Positions 27,172 through 36,954 of a stretch of DNA of 64,000 nucleotides are shown here, in pieces. The translations under genes and the position numbers were made by a program. The notes beneath the pieces are model-generated. The model did not search any database and was not told the DNA's origin. It saw only the letters and a list, made by a program, of their open reading frames with translations. The stretch spans positions 1 to 64,000 of the forward strand of contig NZ_WVVV01000017.1 in the NCBI RefSeq assembly GCF_012911015.1. Direction: 5' to 3'. Source of the stretch: Chelativorans sp. ZYF759 (GTDB taxonomy: Bacteria; Pseudomonadota; Alphaproteobacteria; Rhizobiales; Rhizobiaceae). Position 1 is the first letter of the stretch; each line of letters opens with the position of its first letter.

Positions 27172-28580
27172 AGATGCCTCAAGCGATTGGTGTCGTGCAC
27201 TTCGTGGGCATCGGGGGCATCGGCATGAGCGGTATCGCCGAGGTCCTGCACAATCTCGGCTATCAGGTGCAGGGCTCCGATCAGGCCGAAAGCGCCAATG
27301 TCCAGCGCCTGCGCGACAAGGGGATCGAGTGTTTCGTGGGACACCGGGCCGAGAATCTCGGCTCGGCCGAGGTCGTCGTCGTCTCGACGGCAATCAGGAA
27401 GGATAATCCCGAGCTCCTCGCGGCGCGCGAGCGGCTCCTGCCGGTGGTACGGCGGGCAGAGATGCTGGCCGAACTGATGCGTTTCCGCCAGGCGATCGCT
27501 ATCGGCGGTACGCATGGCAAGACGACCACCACGTCGATGGTCGCGACCCTTCTCGAAGCCGGCGGGCTCGATCCGACGGTCATCAATGGCGGCATCATCA
27601 ATGCCTATGGCACCAATGCCCATATGGGCGAGGGCGAGTGGATGGTCGTGGAGGCCGACGAAAGCGACGGCACCTTCCTGAAACTGCCGGCCGAGATCGC
27701 CGTGGTCACCAACATCGATCCCGAACATCTCGACCACTACGGATCCTTCGACAAGGTCCGCAAGGCGTTCCGCCGCTTCGTCGAGAACGTGCCGTTCTAC
27801 GGCTTCGGCGTGATGTGCATCGACCACCCGGAAGTGCAGGCCCTGGTCGGGCGTATCGAAGACCGCCGGCTCGTGACCTATGGCGAGAACCCGCAGGCAG
27901 ACGTGCGGTTCTCCAACCTGCGCGTCGAGGGCGCCAGTTCGACCTTCGATCTGGCTATCCGCGACCGGCGGAGCGGCGAGATCCTGCGGATGTCCGATCT
28001 GGTGCTGCCGATGCCAGGGCGACACAACGTGTCCAACGCGACCGCCGCCATCGCCGTGGCCCATGAGCTGGGTCTCGACGAGGCCGCGATCCGCAAGGGA
28101 CTTGCCTCCTTCGGTGGCGTCAAGCGTCGCTTCACGCGAACGGGGTCCTGGAACGGGGCCGAGATCTTCGACGATTACGGACATCATCCGGTCGAGATCA
28201 AGGCGGTGCTGTCGGCGGCGCGCCAGGGCTGCAGGGGACGCATCGTGGCGATTGCGCAGCCGCACCGCTACACCCGCCTGCACGACCTCTTCGATGATTT
28301 CGCGGCCTGCTTCAACGATGCCGATACGGTGCTGGTGGCGCCAGTCTATGCAGCGGGCGAGGAGCCGATCGAGGACGTGAATTCCGAGACGCTCGTTTCG
28401 CGAATCCGCGCCGGTGGCCACAAGGATGCCCGTCACGTCAACTCGCCCGACCAATTGGCACCCCTGGTGCGCGAACTGGTGGGCCAGGGCGATTTCGTCG
28501 TTTTCCTGGGCGCCGGCAGCATTACCCAGTGGGCCTATGCGCTGCCCGGCGAACTCGCGGCGCTGGAGCAGGCGGCGTGA
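27168..28580 (+). CDS. murC: UDP-N-acetylmuramate:L-alanine ligase
   Basis: This 470-residue first Mur ligase of the stem-peptide pathway has [20 protein letters not shown] at about residue 11, the ATP loop [19 protein letters not shown] near 110, [13 protein letters not shown] near 158 and [19 protein letters not shown] near 335. The start codon overlaps the murG stop, and its own stop overlaps the GTG start of murB, so the whole murG-murC-murB block appears translationally coupled. Confidence 0.96.
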   Translation: MKMPQAIGVVHFVGIGGIGMSGIAEVLHNLGYQVQGSDQAESANVQRLRDKGIECFVGHRAENLGSAEVVVVSTAIRKDNPELLAARERLLPVVRRAEMLAELMRFRQAIAIGGTHGKTTTTSMVATLLEAGGLDPTVINGGIINAYGTNAHMGEGEWMVVEADESDGTFLKLPAEIAVVTNIDPEHLDHYGSFDKVRKAFRRFVENVPFYGFGVMCIDHPEVQALVGRIEDRRLVTYGENPQADVRFSNLRVEGASSTFDLAIRDRRSGEILRMSDLVLPMPGRHNVSNATAAIAVAHELGLDEAAIRKGLASFGGVKRRFTRTGSWNGAEIFDDYGHHPVEIKAVLSAARQGCRGRIVAIAQPHRYTRLHDLFDDFAACFNDADTVLVAPVYAAGEEPIEDVNSETLVSRIRAGGHKDARHVNSPDQLAPLVRELVGQGDFVVFLGAGSITQWAYALPGELAALEQAA

Positions 28581-29542
28581 GCGAAGGTACCAAGCTACTC
28601 GAACGTCTTGGCGACGCGGTCGCGGACATCCGTGGAAGAATGACGCCCGATGCGGGCATGGACGCGGTCACCTGGTTCCGCGTCGGCGGGCCGGCCGATC
28701 TTCTCTTCCAGCCGGCCGACGAAGCGGATCTGGCGGCGTTCCTCAAGCTCTTGCCCGAAGACGTGCCGGTGACTGTCGTCGGCATCGGCTCCAATCTCCT
28801 GGTCCGCGACGGTGGCATTGCCGGCGTCGTGATCCGGCTGTCGGCGAAGGGTTTCGGCCAGGCGGCGGTCGAAGGGGATAACCGCATACGGGCAGGCGCG
28901 GCCATTCCCGACAAGCGACTGGCTGCCCTCGCGCTCGATGCCGCCATTGGCGGGTTTCATCTCTATCATGGCATCCCGGGCGGCATTGGCGGCGCGCTGC
29001 GCATGAATGCGGGCGCCAACGGGGTGGAGACGCGCGAGCGCGTGGTCGAGGTCAGGGCGCTCGACCGCAAGGGCGAGGTGCATGTGCTGTCCAACGACGA
29101 GATGGGGTATGCCTATCGCCATTCGTCGGCGCCGGGGGGCCTGATCTTCGTCGAGGCGCTGTTCGAGGGCTATCGCGACGAGCCGGACGCCATCAAGGCG
29201 GCAATGGACGAGGTGCAGCATCACCGCGAGACCGTGCAGCCGATCCGCGAGAAGACCGGGGGTTCGACCTTCAAGAACCCGCCCGGCACCTCGGCCTGGA
29301 AGGAAGTCGACGCCGCCGGCTGCCGTGGGCTGATGATCGGCGGGGCGCAGATGTCGCCCATGCACTGCAACTTCATGATCAACACCGGCACAGCCACAGC
29401 CCACGATCTCGAACAGCTTGGCGAAACGGTGCGGGCGCGCGTGCTGGAGCATTCAGGCATCAGGCTTGAATGGGAGATCAAGCGCCTTGGCCGCTTCAAG
29501 ACCGGGCAGGAAGTGCAGGAGTTCCTGGGGCAGATGCTCTAG
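28577..29542 (+). CDS. murB: UDP-N-acetylenolpyruvoylglucosamine reductase
   Basis: This 321-residue FAD enzyme reduces enolpyruvyl-UDP-GlcNAc to UDP-MurNAc with [19 protein letters not shown] and [22 protein letters not shown] are the FAD-binding segments; [30 protein letters not shown] (catalytic Ser region) and GSTFKNPPG identify type II MurB. A GTG start at 28577 overlaps the murC stop (GTGA); an open frame further upstream lies inside murC. It is the last gene before a gap of about 300 bases. Confidence 0.95.
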   Translation: MSEGTKLLERLGDAVADIRGRMTPDAGMDAVTWFRVGGPADLLFQPADEADLAAFLKLLPEDVPVTVVGIGSNLLVRDGGIAGVVIRLSAKGFGQAAVEGDNRIRAGAAIPDKRLAALALDAAIGGFHLYHGIPGGIGGALRMNAGANGVETRERVVEVRALDRKGEVHVLSNDEMGYAYRHSSAPGGLIFVEALFEGYRDEPDAIKAAMDEVQHHRETVQPIREKTGGSTFKNPPGTSAWKEVDAAGCRGLMIGGAQMSPMHCNFMINTGTATAHDLEQLGETVRARVLEHSGIRLEWEIKRLGRFKTGQEVQEFLGQML

Positions 29543-29841
29543 GTTCTTTCATGTTTCCGAAAGAGCGACGGGCTCGGCGGGCCGGAAGGTCTTCTCGGCC
29601 CATGAGGACATGATCGGCGGCCCAATTCCTGAGCGTTTTGCCGGCAACTCGCGCCGAAAAATTCTTCCCGCCGCTTGCCACGGAATCAACTCTCTGATTC
29701 TTTGGGGTGCGGCGTTTATCTGATTTGAGTCGGTCGCGATTGTTCGCGTTTCAGCCCGGTGAGGGGTCTCCGGGGTGTGGACGGATTCGGCTCGGCACCC
29801 GGGATTTTTCTTCCCGCCGCGAGAGGGGAATTTTGCTGGCG
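29543..29841. other. Intergenic break inside the dcw cluster (murB-ddl)
   Basis: I see no gene in these 299 bases. The perfect small repeat GAATCA-actctc-TGATTC (29683-29700) is the only clear symmetry. The gap probably contains the promoter for ddl-ftsQ-ftsA-ftsZ, but I could not assign -35/-10 boxes with confidence. Confidence 0.4.
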
Positions 29842-30768
29842 ATGGCCAAGAAACACGTAGCTGTACTGATGGGGGGATTCTCCTCCGAGCGACCGGTGTC
29901 TCTGGCATCGGGAAATCCCTGCGCGGATGCGCTCGAGGCAGAAGGCTATCGTGTCACGCGTGTCGATGTGGGACGCGATGTCGGGGAGGTTCTGCGGGAT
30001 CTTCGGCCCGATGTCGCCTTCAACGCCTTGCATGGCCCCTTCGGCGAGGACGGCACCATTCAGGGCGTGCTGGAGTTCCTCGAGATTCCCTATACCCATT
30101 CAGGAGTGCTGGCCTCGGCGCTCGCCATGGACAAGAAGCAGGCCAAGATCATCGCGAAGGCGGCCGGCATCCCTGTTGCCCAATCGCGCGTGATGAACCG
30201 TTTCGACATCGGAAACGTCCATCCGATGGAGCCGCCCTACGTGGTCAAGCCGGTCGCGGAGGGCTCCAGTTTCGGCGTGGTGATCGTCAAAGAGGGGCAA
30301 GCCAATCCGCCCCAGATGCTGGCCACGTCGGAGTGGCGTTACGGCGACGTCGTGATGGTCGAGCGATTCGTTCATGGGCGCGAACTGACCTGCGCCGTGA
30401 TGGGCGATGTGGCCCTTGGAGTCACCGAGATCGTGCCGGTCGGCCACAGCTTCTACGATTACGATGCGAAATACGTCGAAGGCGGCTCAAAGCACGTCTG
30501 TCCGGCGGAAATTTCACCAAATATTTACCAAAAGATTCAGACATTGTCGCTCAAGGCACACCAAGCGATCGGCTGCAGGGGCGTGACCCGCTCGGACTTC
30601 CGCTACGACGACCGCCATTCCGAAAACGGCGAACTCATCTGGCTGGAGATCAACACGCAGCCGGGCATGACACCGACGTCGCTGGTGCCCGAACTGGCCG
30701 CCCATGCGGGGCACGGTTTCGGGGAGCTTGTAAGCTGGATGGTGGAGGACGCTTCGTGTCCGCGGTGA
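29842..30768 (+). CDS. ddl: D-alanine:D-alanine ligase
   Basis: This 308-residue ATP-grasp enzyme makes the dipeptide used by Mur[18 protein letters not shown] near residue 8, [26 protein letters not shown] near 64, [17 protein letters not shown] near 134 and [19 protein letters not shown] near 271 cover the substrate and metal sites. The ATG at 29842 matches the usual family start; a TTG three codons upstream lies closer to the GAGGGGAA purine run and is a possible alternative. The end overlaps ftsQ by 13 bases. Confidence 0.94.
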   Translation: MAKKHVAVLMGGFSSERPVSLASGNPCADALEAEGYRVTRVDVGRDVGEVLRDLRPDVAFNALHGPFGEDGTIQGVLEFLEIPYTHSGVLASALAMDKKQAKIIAKAAGIPVAQSRVMNRFDIGNVHPMEPPYVVKPVAEGSSFGVVIVKEGQANPPQMLATSEWRYGDVVMVERFVHGRELTCAVMGDVALGVTEIVPVGHSFYDYDAKYVEGGSKHVCPAEISPNIYQKIQTLSLKAHQAIGCRGVTRSDFRYDDRHSENGELIWLEINTQPGMTPTSLVPELAAHAGHGFGELVSWMVEDASCPR

Positions 30769-31655
30769 AGTCAGTCAGAGTTGGAACATCAGCGGGTCAG
30801 GCCTTCGTGCTGCCGCGCTGGCTACGGCGCCCCGCGCGCGCCATGGGTCGACTGACCTCGGGCGAGGTCGAGTTCCCGCGTTTTTCGGCGACCATCGCCT
30901 CCGCACTTCTCATCGGCTCGGCCAGCCTTTACGGCGTGGTGCTCGGCGGGCACGGCGCCTCGGTGGCACAGGCCGTTTCCGCCCGCTCCGGTTTCGCCAT
31001 CGAGGACATCAAGGTCACCGGCAATCGGCAGACATCCGAACTCGACATTTTCGACCGCATCGGTCTCGACGGCTGGACGGCACTGATCGGCTTCGATGCC
31101 GGCGAGGCACGCGATCGCATTGCAGGCCTCCCCTGGATCGAGCAGGTGGCCGTGCGCAAGGTCTATCCCTCGACCCTTGAGGTCGACATCGTGGAGCGTC
31201 AGGCCTTTGCCGTCTGGCAGCAGGGTCGGCAACTGGCGGTGATCGACGCAGCCGGCCAGTCGATCGCGCCCACTGCCGGACGTCGGCATGCCAACCTCCC
31301 GCTCGTGATCGGGCAGGGCGCCGCCGAGGCCGGCAAGGAATTCCTCGCCGTCATGGAAAAGCACCCCGAACTCGCCGCGCGCGCGATGGGCTACATCCTC
31401 ATCGCCGAGAGGCGCTGGGATGTGCGGCTCGACAATGGGGTTACCATTCAGCTGCCCGAAGATGGCGTGGACCGGGCGCTTCGCGACATCGTCGAGCTCG
31501 ACCGCCAGCACGGGATCTTCTCGCGCGACATCGTTTCGGTCGACATGCGCTTTCCCGACCGCCTGATCCTGCGGCTGACGCCGGAGGCGAAGGAGACGCG
31601 CGATGCAGCACTCAAGAACAGAGCCGGTGCGTCCGGCACGGGGCGTCGCACATGA
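30756..31655 (+). CDS. ftsQ: Cell division protein FtsQ
   Basis: The 299-residue bitopic membrane protein has a basic cytoplasmic N-terminus, one membrane helix at about 47-64, a POTRA domain ([23 protein letters not shown], about 80-150) and a beta domain ([17 protein letters not shown]). It is the scaffold of the FtsQLB complex. The start is a GTG at 30756 inside the end of ddl, overlapping it by 13 bases; the frame is open further upstream, but that part is antisense or out-of-frame ddl sequence. It overlaps ftsA by ATGA. Confidence 0.92.
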   Translation: MSAVKSVRVGTSAGQAFVLPRWLRRPARAMGRLTSGEVEFPRFSATIASALLIGSASLYGVVLGGHGASVAQAVSARSGFAIEDIKVTGNRQTSELDIFDRIGLDGWTALIGFDAGEARDRIAGLPWIEQVAVRKVYPSTLEVDIVERQAFAVWQQGRQLAVIDAAGQSIAPTAGRRHANLPLVIGQGAAEAGKEFLAVMEKHPELAARAMGYILIAERRWDVRLDNGVTIQLPEDGVDRALRDIVELDRQHGIFSRDIVSVDMRFPDRLILRLTPEAKETRDAALKNRAGASGTGRRT

Positions 31656-32956
31656 AGTGGAACGCGTCTGCTGCCAATCCCCGGTCAGGCATCATCACCG
31701 TCCTCGACGTCGGCTCGAGCAAGGTCTGCTGCATCATCGCCAAGCTCAAGCCTCGCGAGGAAAGCCCCCATCTTCCGGGCCGCACGCATCAGGTGCGAAT
31801 CCTGGGTCTCGGGCATCAGAAATCGGTCGGCGTGAAATCCGGCATGGTCATCGAGCTCGACCGCGCCGAACAGGCGATCCGGCTGGCCGTCGATGCCGCC
31901 GAACGCATGGCGGGCGTGACGGTGGATTCGCTGATCGTCAATCTCAGCGCCGGGCGCATGCGCTCCGAAAAATTCTCAGCCGACATCGAACTCGGCGGCC
32001 ATGAGGCCAATGAGAGCGACGTCAAGCGGGTGCTGACCGCCGGCGGGCGCCAGGCACTGCGCAACGAGCGGCAGATCGTTCATTCTCTGGCCACGGGCTT
32101 TTCGCTCGACGGAGAACGGGGGGTGCGTGATCCGCGCGGTCTCGTGGGCGATCGTCTCGGCGTTGACATGCATATCGTGTCGGCCGACGCCTCGCCGATC
32201 CGCAATCTCGAGTTTTGCGTCAACCGCTCGCATCTGAGCGTGGAGCGCATGGTCGCGACGCCTTATGCGAGCGGACTTGCCGCGCTGGTCGACGACGAAT
32301 CGGAGATGGGGGCGGCCTGCATTGATATGGGTGGCGGAACGACCACCTTCTCGGTCTTCTCGGAGGGCCGGTTCGTGCACTCCGACGTGCTGCCCATCGG
32401 CGGCCATCATGTCACCATGGATCTGGCGCGCGGCCTTTCCACCAGCCTCGAACAAGCTGAGCGACTTAAGGTTCTTACCGGGTCGGCCCTCCCGGTGGGG
32501 GGCGATGAACGAGAGACAGTGAATGTCCAGCCCATCGGCAACGACGATACCGCGCAGCTCCTCCAGATCCCCCGCACGGTGGTCAATCGCATCGTGCGCG
32601 CGCGCATCGAGGAGACGCTTGAGATGATCCGGGATCGGCTGACCGCCTCCGGATACTCGGCCCTGGTCGGGCGGCGGATCGTTCTGACGGGTGGCGCCAG
32701 CCAGCTGCCGGGTCTTGCCGAAGCCGCGCGCCGCATTCTTGGACGGAACGTCCGGCTAGGCCGGCCGCTCGGCGTCTCGGGGCTCCCCGAGGCGATGAAG
32801 GGTCCGGCATTTTCCACCACTGTGGGGCTTCTGATCTATCCCCAGGTGGCCGGTTACGAAAGCCGTGTCAGCGCAGGGGGATTCTTCGGCTGGCGGGGTG
32901 TGGCATCTGGTGGTCGTCTGCAACGAGTGGGCAGATGGCTCAAGGACAGTTTTTAG
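31652..32956 (+). CDS. ftsA: Cell division protein FtsA
   Basis: This 434-residue actin-like ATPase tethers FtsZ to the membrane. The phosphate loops are VLDVGSSKVCCIIAKL near 17 and AACIDMGGGTTTFSVFSEG near 223; VLTGGASQLPGLAEAARRIL is the adenosine motif. The 1C subdomain (SADIELGGHEANESDVKRVL) replaces the actin 1B domain. The C-terminus ends in a short amphipathic helix (RVGRWLKDSF), the membrane anchor. It lies between ftsQ (4-base overlap) and ftsZ. Confidence 0.95.
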   Translation: MKWNASAANPRSGIITVLDVGSSKVCCIIAKLKPREESPHLPGRTHQVRILGLGHQKSVGVKSGMVIELDRAEQAIRLAVDAAERMAGVTVDSLIVNLSAGRMRSEKFSADIELGGHEANESDVKRVLTAGGRQALRNERQIVHSLATGFSLDGERGVRDPRGLVGDRLGVDMHIVSADASPIRNLEFCVNRSHLSVERMVATPYASGLAALVDDESEMGAACIDMGGGTTTFSVFSEGRFVHSDVLPIGGHHVTMDLARGLSTSLEQAERLKVLTGSALPVGGDERETVNVQPIGNDDTAQLLQIPRTVVNRIVRARIEETLEMIRDRLTASGYSALVGRRIVLTGGASQLPGLAEAARRILGRNVRLGRPLGVSGLPEAMKGPAFSTTVGLLIYPQVAGYESRVSAGGFFGWRGVASGGRLQRVGRWLKDSF

Positions 32957-33024
32957 CAGGGGCGGGGCCCTATCGAAGTCGGCCGTGCGGCGATGCGGCG
33001 AAGTGGCAATAAGGACGAGGACAA

Positions 33025-34683
33025 ATGACCATCAATCTTCAGAAGCCGGACATCACTGAGCTGAAGCCGCGCATCACCGTGTTCGGCGTCGGCGGCGGCG
33101 GCGGCAACGCCGTCAACAACATGATCACCGCCGGTCTTCGGGGCGTCGACTTCGTCGTTGCCAATACCGATGCCCAGGCGCTGACCATGTCGAAGGCCGA
33201 GCGGCTGATCCAGCTTGGCGCCAACGTGACCGAAGGTCTCGGCGCCGGCTCACAGCCCGAGGTCGGGCGCGCGGCCGCCGAGGAGTGCATCGACGAGATC
33301 GTCGACCATCTCTCCAACACCCATATGTGCTTCGTCACCGCCGGCATGGGCGGCGGCACGGGCACCGGCGCTGCGCCTGTCGTCGCCGCCGCGGCGCGCG
33401 AGCGTGGCATCCTGACCGTCGGTGTGGTCACCAAGCCGTTCCACTTCGAAGGCCAGCGCCGCATGAAGACGGCCGACATGGGTATCGAAGAGCTGCAGAA
33501 GAGCGTCGACACGCTGATCGTCATTCCGAACCAGAATCTCTTCCGCATCGCCAACGACAAGACCACCTTCGCCGACGCGTTCGCGATGGCCGATCAGGTG
33601 CTCTATTCGGGCGTGGCCTGCATCACCGACCTGATGGTCAAGGAAGGTCTGATCAATCTCGACTTCGCCGACGTGCGTTCGGTGATGCGCGAGATGGGCA
33701 AGGCGATGATGGGCACGGGCGAAGCTTCCGGCGAGGGTCGCGCGATGGCCGCTGCCGAAGCAGCGATCGCCAACCCGCTGCTCGACGAAACCTCGATGAA
33801 GGGTGCCCGTGGCCTGCTGATCTCGATCACGGGTGGCCGCGACCTGACGTTGTTCGAGGTCGACGAGGCCGCCACGCGTATTCGCGAGGAGGTCGATCCG
33901 GAGGCCAACATCATTCTGGGCGCAACCTTCGACGAGGATCTGGAAGGCGTGATCCGCGTGTCGGTCGTGGCGACCGGCATCGACAAGGCCGCAGCCGACA
34001 TCGCGGCGGCGCCGCAGGTCCAGCGGGTTGCCGCACCGGTCAAGGCCGATCGTCCCGCCCAGCCGCAGCAGCGGCCGGCGGAACTGCGCCCGGCCATTGC
34101 CGAGGCCGCCCCGCAGCCTCGTCCTCAGCCCGCCCCGGCGGCCGACCCGGTGGGCGACATCATCCGCGAAAGCGAGATGGCCGCAGCGCAGACCGCGCCC
34201 GCACCGCGCCCGCAGCCGGCCCCCGACATGCCGCGCAATCGCCTCTTTGCCGAACCGGAGCAGCCGCACCAGCCTGCGCCGCGTCCGCAGCCGATGGCGC
34301 AGCAGCCGGTTCCGCAGCCGGCAGCCGAAATGCCCCGCCTGCCGCGCGTCGAGGATTTCCCGCCGATGGTACAGGCCGAGATTGCCTCGCCCGATCATCA
34401 GGGTCACGACGAAGATCGTGGGCCGTTGGGCCTGCTCAAGCGGCTGACCAACGGCCTCTCGCGCCGCGAGGAAGAGCCTGCACGCCTGCAGCCCGCCGCC
34501 CAGCCGCGCGAGCCGCGTCTGCGACAGGCGCCGCAGGAGGCGCGCCGTGCGGCCGAGGATCAGCTCTATGCGGGCCGCCGTGGCCAGCTTGACGACCAGG
34601 GCCGCGTGGCCGTGCAGCGTCGGGCTGCCGACGACGAGGATCAGCTGGACATTCCCGCCTTCCTGCGCCGCCAGGCCAATTGA
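33025..34683 (+). CDS. ftsZ: Cell division GTPase FtsZ
   Basis: This 552-residue tubulin-like GTPase forms the Z ring. The GTPase core covers about residues 12-315, with the tubulin signature GGGTGTG at 109-115 and the T7-loop [11 protein letters not shown] near 212. A long disordered linker rich in Pro, Gln, Ala and Arg (about 320-535) separates it from the conserved C-terminal peptide [14 protein letters not shown] that binds FtsA and other partners. The long linker is typical of rhizobial FtsZ1. A terminator follows at 34719-34752. Confidence 0.97.
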   Translation: MTINLQKPDITELKPRITVFGVGGGGGNAVNNMITAGLRGVDFVVANTDAQALTMSKAERLIQLGANVTEGLGAGSQPEVGRAAAEECIDEIVDHLSNTHMCFVTAGMGGGTGTGAAPVVAAAARERGILTVGVVTKPFHFEGQRRMKTADMGIEELQKSVDTLIVIPNQNLFRIANDKTTFADAFAMADQVLYSGVACITDLMVKEGLINLDFADVRSVMREMGKAMMGTGEASGEGRAMAAAEAAIANPLLDETSMKGARGLLISITGGRDLTLFEVDEAATRIREEVDPEANIILGATFDEDLEGVIRVSVVATGIDKAAADIAAAPQVQRVAAPVKADRPAQPQQRPAELRPAIAEAAPQPRPQPAPAADPVGDIIRESEMAAAQTAPAPRPQPAPDMPRNRLFAEPEQPHQPAPRPQPMAQQPVPQPAAEMPRLPRVEDFPPMVQAEIASPDHQGHDEDRGPLGLLKRLTNGLSRREEEPARLQPAAQPREPRLRQAPQEARRAAEDQLYAGRRGQLDDQGRVAVQRRAADDEDQLDIPAFLRRQAN

Positions 34684-34718
34684 TCGCGAAGATGTAACGA
34701 ACTGTAACGGACGGTATC

Positions 34719-34752
34719 GGGACTTGGCCTCCGACGGGGTCAAGTCCCTTTT
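34719..34752 (+). terminator. Rho-independent terminator after ftsZ
   Basis: GGGACTTG (34719-34726) and CAAGTCCC (34741-34748) form a perfect 8-base stem with a 14-base loop, followed directly by TTTTC. It separates the dcw transcript from lpxC. Confidence 0.8.
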
Positions 34753-34800
34753 CAAAACAAGCGCTTAGTGTGAGTGACGACGTTATCCGGCGCCGTAACA

Positions 34801-34829
34801 TTGAGTAAGAATCCGTGATTTGGACTATC
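34801..34829 (+). promoter_or_regulatory. Candidate promoter for lpxC
   Basis: TTGAGT (34801-34806) and ACTATC (34824-34829) are 17 bases apart, and the site lies after the ftsZ terminator and about 130 bases before the lpxC start. Assigned by eye. Confidence 0.35.
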
Positions 34830-34959
34830 TGTGGCGGCCCGGTATCTTCCGATCGCAAATCAGGCTGCCAAGGGATTCTAGGGGATGGTTTCCCGACCGG
34901 GCCGCGTAATTCGAGCCGTGCGCACACGCGGCCGTGCACACACCATCGGGACGGGCTTT

Positions 34960-35910
34960 ATGGGGTTTGAATCGAACGACTATCAGACGACACTGAAGTC
35001 GCGCATATCTCTGTCGGGTGTCGGCGTTCACGGGGGGCAGCCCGTTTCGATTCACTTCTCCCCGGCGGATGCCGATACCGGCATCGTCTTTTCGGTCATG
35101 CGGGACGGGCGCCAACCGGTCGAGTTGCGCGCTCTGGTCTCCGAGATCGGCGGCACCGACCTGTGCACCGTCCTCGGTGACCCGGCCGGCGTCCATGTTG
35201 CCACCGTCGAGCATCTGATGGCCGCGATCTTCGGTCTGGGCATCGACAATCTTCTGATCGAAGTCGACGGCAGCGAGGTTCCGATCCTTGATGGAAGCGC
35301 GGAGAGCTTCGTGCATGCTTTCGAGCGCGCGGGCTTCGAGACGCAGTCCATCAAGCGTCGCTACATTCGCGTCCTGAAGCCCGTCCGCATCGAGAACGGT
35401 GCCTCCTGGGCCGAGTTCCGGCCCTATGACGGCACGCGTTTCGAGGTCGAGATCGATTTCGACAGCCCCGCGATCGGCCGTCAATCCTTCGCCACCGATA
35501 TCAATCCCGGCATCTTTCGCCGGGATATCTCGCGCGCCCGCACCTTCGGCTTCATGAAGGATGTCGAGCGTCTGTGGGCTGCCGGCTACGCGCTTGGCTC
35601 CTCGCTCGAGAATTCCGTTGTGATTGGCGACGATCACCGTGTCATCAACATGGAAGGCCTGCGCCATCCGGATGAGTTCGTGCGTCACAAGATGCTCGAT
35701 TCGCTGGGTGATCTCGCGCTTGCCGGTGCCTGCTTCATCGGCTGCTTCCGGTCTTTCCGCGGCGGCCACAAGTTGAACGCGGCTGCGCTGCGGCGCCTGC
35801 TTTCGGATCGTACCGCTTTCGAGATCGTCGAGACGACGCGGCGTGAACGCGGCCGCATGGCCGAGATGATTGCCGTCAACGCGCCCGTCTACGCGCCGTG
35901 GATGCTCTGA
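34960..35910 (+). CDS. lpxC: UDP-3-O-acyl-N-acetylglucosamine deacetylase
   Basis: LpxC is the zinc deacetylase that commits UDP-acyl-GlcNAc to lipid A synthesis. The 316-residue protein shows SLSGVGVHGG near 17, VEHLMAAI with zinc ligand His85, DGSAESFV near 112, and the C-terminal HKMLDSLGDLAL with the other zinc ligands (His and Asp). ATG 34960 gives the normal family start (QTTLKSRISLSG) with a GGGACGGG run ahead of it; an in-frame ATG at 34885 would add 25 basic residues not typical for LpxC. Confidence 0.95.
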   Translation: MGFESNDYQTTLKSRISLSGVGVHGGQPVSIHFSPADADTGIVFSVMRDGRQPVELRALVSEIGGTDLCTVLGDPAGVHVATVEHLMAAIFGLGIDNLLIEVDGSEVPILDGSAESFVHAFERAGFETQSIKRRYIRVLKPVRIENGASWAEFRPYDGTRFEVEIDFDSPAIGRQSFATDINPGIFRRDISRARTFGFMKDVERLWAAGYALGSSLENSVVIGDDHRVINMEGLRHPDEFVRHKMLDSLGDLALAGACFIGCFRSFRGGHKLNAAALRRLLSDRTAFEIVETTRRERGRMAEMIAVNAPVYAPWML

Positions 35911-36016
35911 TCGCCTGATGGCGGCTTTGCTTCGGAACATGGTCGGCATACAGCCGCATGCCACAAAATCGCGCCATTGCCGGGCGATAGCGTTGCCGAT
36001 GAATGGTGGTTGTGTT

Positions 36017-36031
36017 TAATGGCCGCCATTA
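36017..36031. promoter_or_regulatory. 15-base palindrome upstream of bamD
   Basis: TAATGGC-C-GCCATTA is a perfect inverted repeat 38 bases before the bamD start. It could be an operator or overlap the promoter; no cognate regulator is evident. Confidence 0.3.
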
Positions 36032-36069
36032 TGAGATGTTTCAAAGACGCTCGAGGGGCGGGTAACACC

Positions 36070-36939
36070 ATGTCGTTGAACGGTTCAGTCAGCGCGCGCA
36101 GGCGCCTCGGGATTGGAATGCTCGGCGTGCCGGTCGTGGCCGTCGCACTCGCCATTTCCGGTTGCCAGTCCAATGGCGACAATCTCGACCTCGCCATGCT
36201 GGTCGAGAATGTCGAGCCGGCGGATGCGCTCTACAATCAGGGTCTTGCGAACCTCAACGCAGGTCGTCTCAGCGAGGCAGCTGCGAAATTCGAGGCTGTC
36301 GACCGCCAGCATCCCTACACCGAATATGCGCGTCGCTCGCTCGTCATGGGTGCCTTCACCCAGTATCGCCAGGCGCAGTACGAAGAGGCGATCAATTCCG
36401 GGCGCCGCTACGTGCAACTCTATCCCACGTCCGACGATGCGGCTTATGCGCAGTACATCATCGGGCTGAGCTACTGGCGCCAGATCCGCGACGTGACGCA
36501 AGATCAGGCCGAATCGCGCCGTACCATCGAAGCGATGCAGGAAGTCGTGCAGCGCTGGCCCGATTCCGAGTATGTCGATGATGCCCAGCAGAAGATCCGC
36601 TTCGCGCGTGATCAGCTCGCCGGCAAGGAGATGCAGGTCGGCCGCTATTATCTCGAGCGGCGCGAATACATCGCGGCCGCTCGCCGGTTCCGCAACGTGG
36701 TGGAGGACTATTCCACGACCCGCCACGTCGAAGAGGCACTCGCGCGCCTTACCGAGACCTATCTCGCCATGGGGCTGCAGTCCGAGGCGCAGACGGCGGC
36801 AGCCGTGCTGGGGCACAATTTCCCTGACAGCCAGTGGTACAGCGACTCCTACCGTTTGCTTCAGTCGGGCGGTCTCGAGCCACGCGAGAACCGGGGCTCC
36901 TGGATTTCGAGAGCCGGGGCTCTGATCATGGGCAGCTGA
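36070..36939 (+). CDS. bamD: Outer membrane assembly lipoprotein BamD
   Basis: BamD is the essential lipoprotein of the BAM complex that inserts beta-barrel proteins. The 289-residue product has a lipoprotein signal with lipobox ISGC (Cys32) and then tetratricopeptide-like helix pairs. [46 protein letters not shown] and [19 protein letters not shown] are typical BamD (ComL) repeats. ATG 36070 leads directly into the signal sequence; the frame is open further upstream. recN begins 15 bases after the stop. Confidence 0.93.
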   Translation: MSLNGSVSARRRLGIGMLGVPVVAVALAISGCQSNGDNLDLAMLVENVEPADALYNQGLANLNAGRLSEAAAKFEAVDRQHPYTEYARRSLVMGAFTQYRQAQYEEAINSGRRYVQLYPTSDDAAYAQYIIGLSYWRQIRDVTQDQAESRRTIEAMQEVVQRWPDSEYVDDAQQKIRFARDQLAGKEMQVGRYYLERREYIAAARRFRNVVEDYSTTRHVEEALARLTETYLAMGLQSEAQTAAAVLGHNFPDSQWYSDSYRLLQSGGLEPRENRGSWISRAGALIMGS

Positions 36940-36954
36940 CGGTCCAAGCCCGTC

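Noticed and set aside
29775-30755. Extended FtsQ N-terminus across ddl
   Set aside because: The frame is open, but the sequence is an out-of-frame reading of ddl; the GTG at 30756 gives the normal FtsQ topology.
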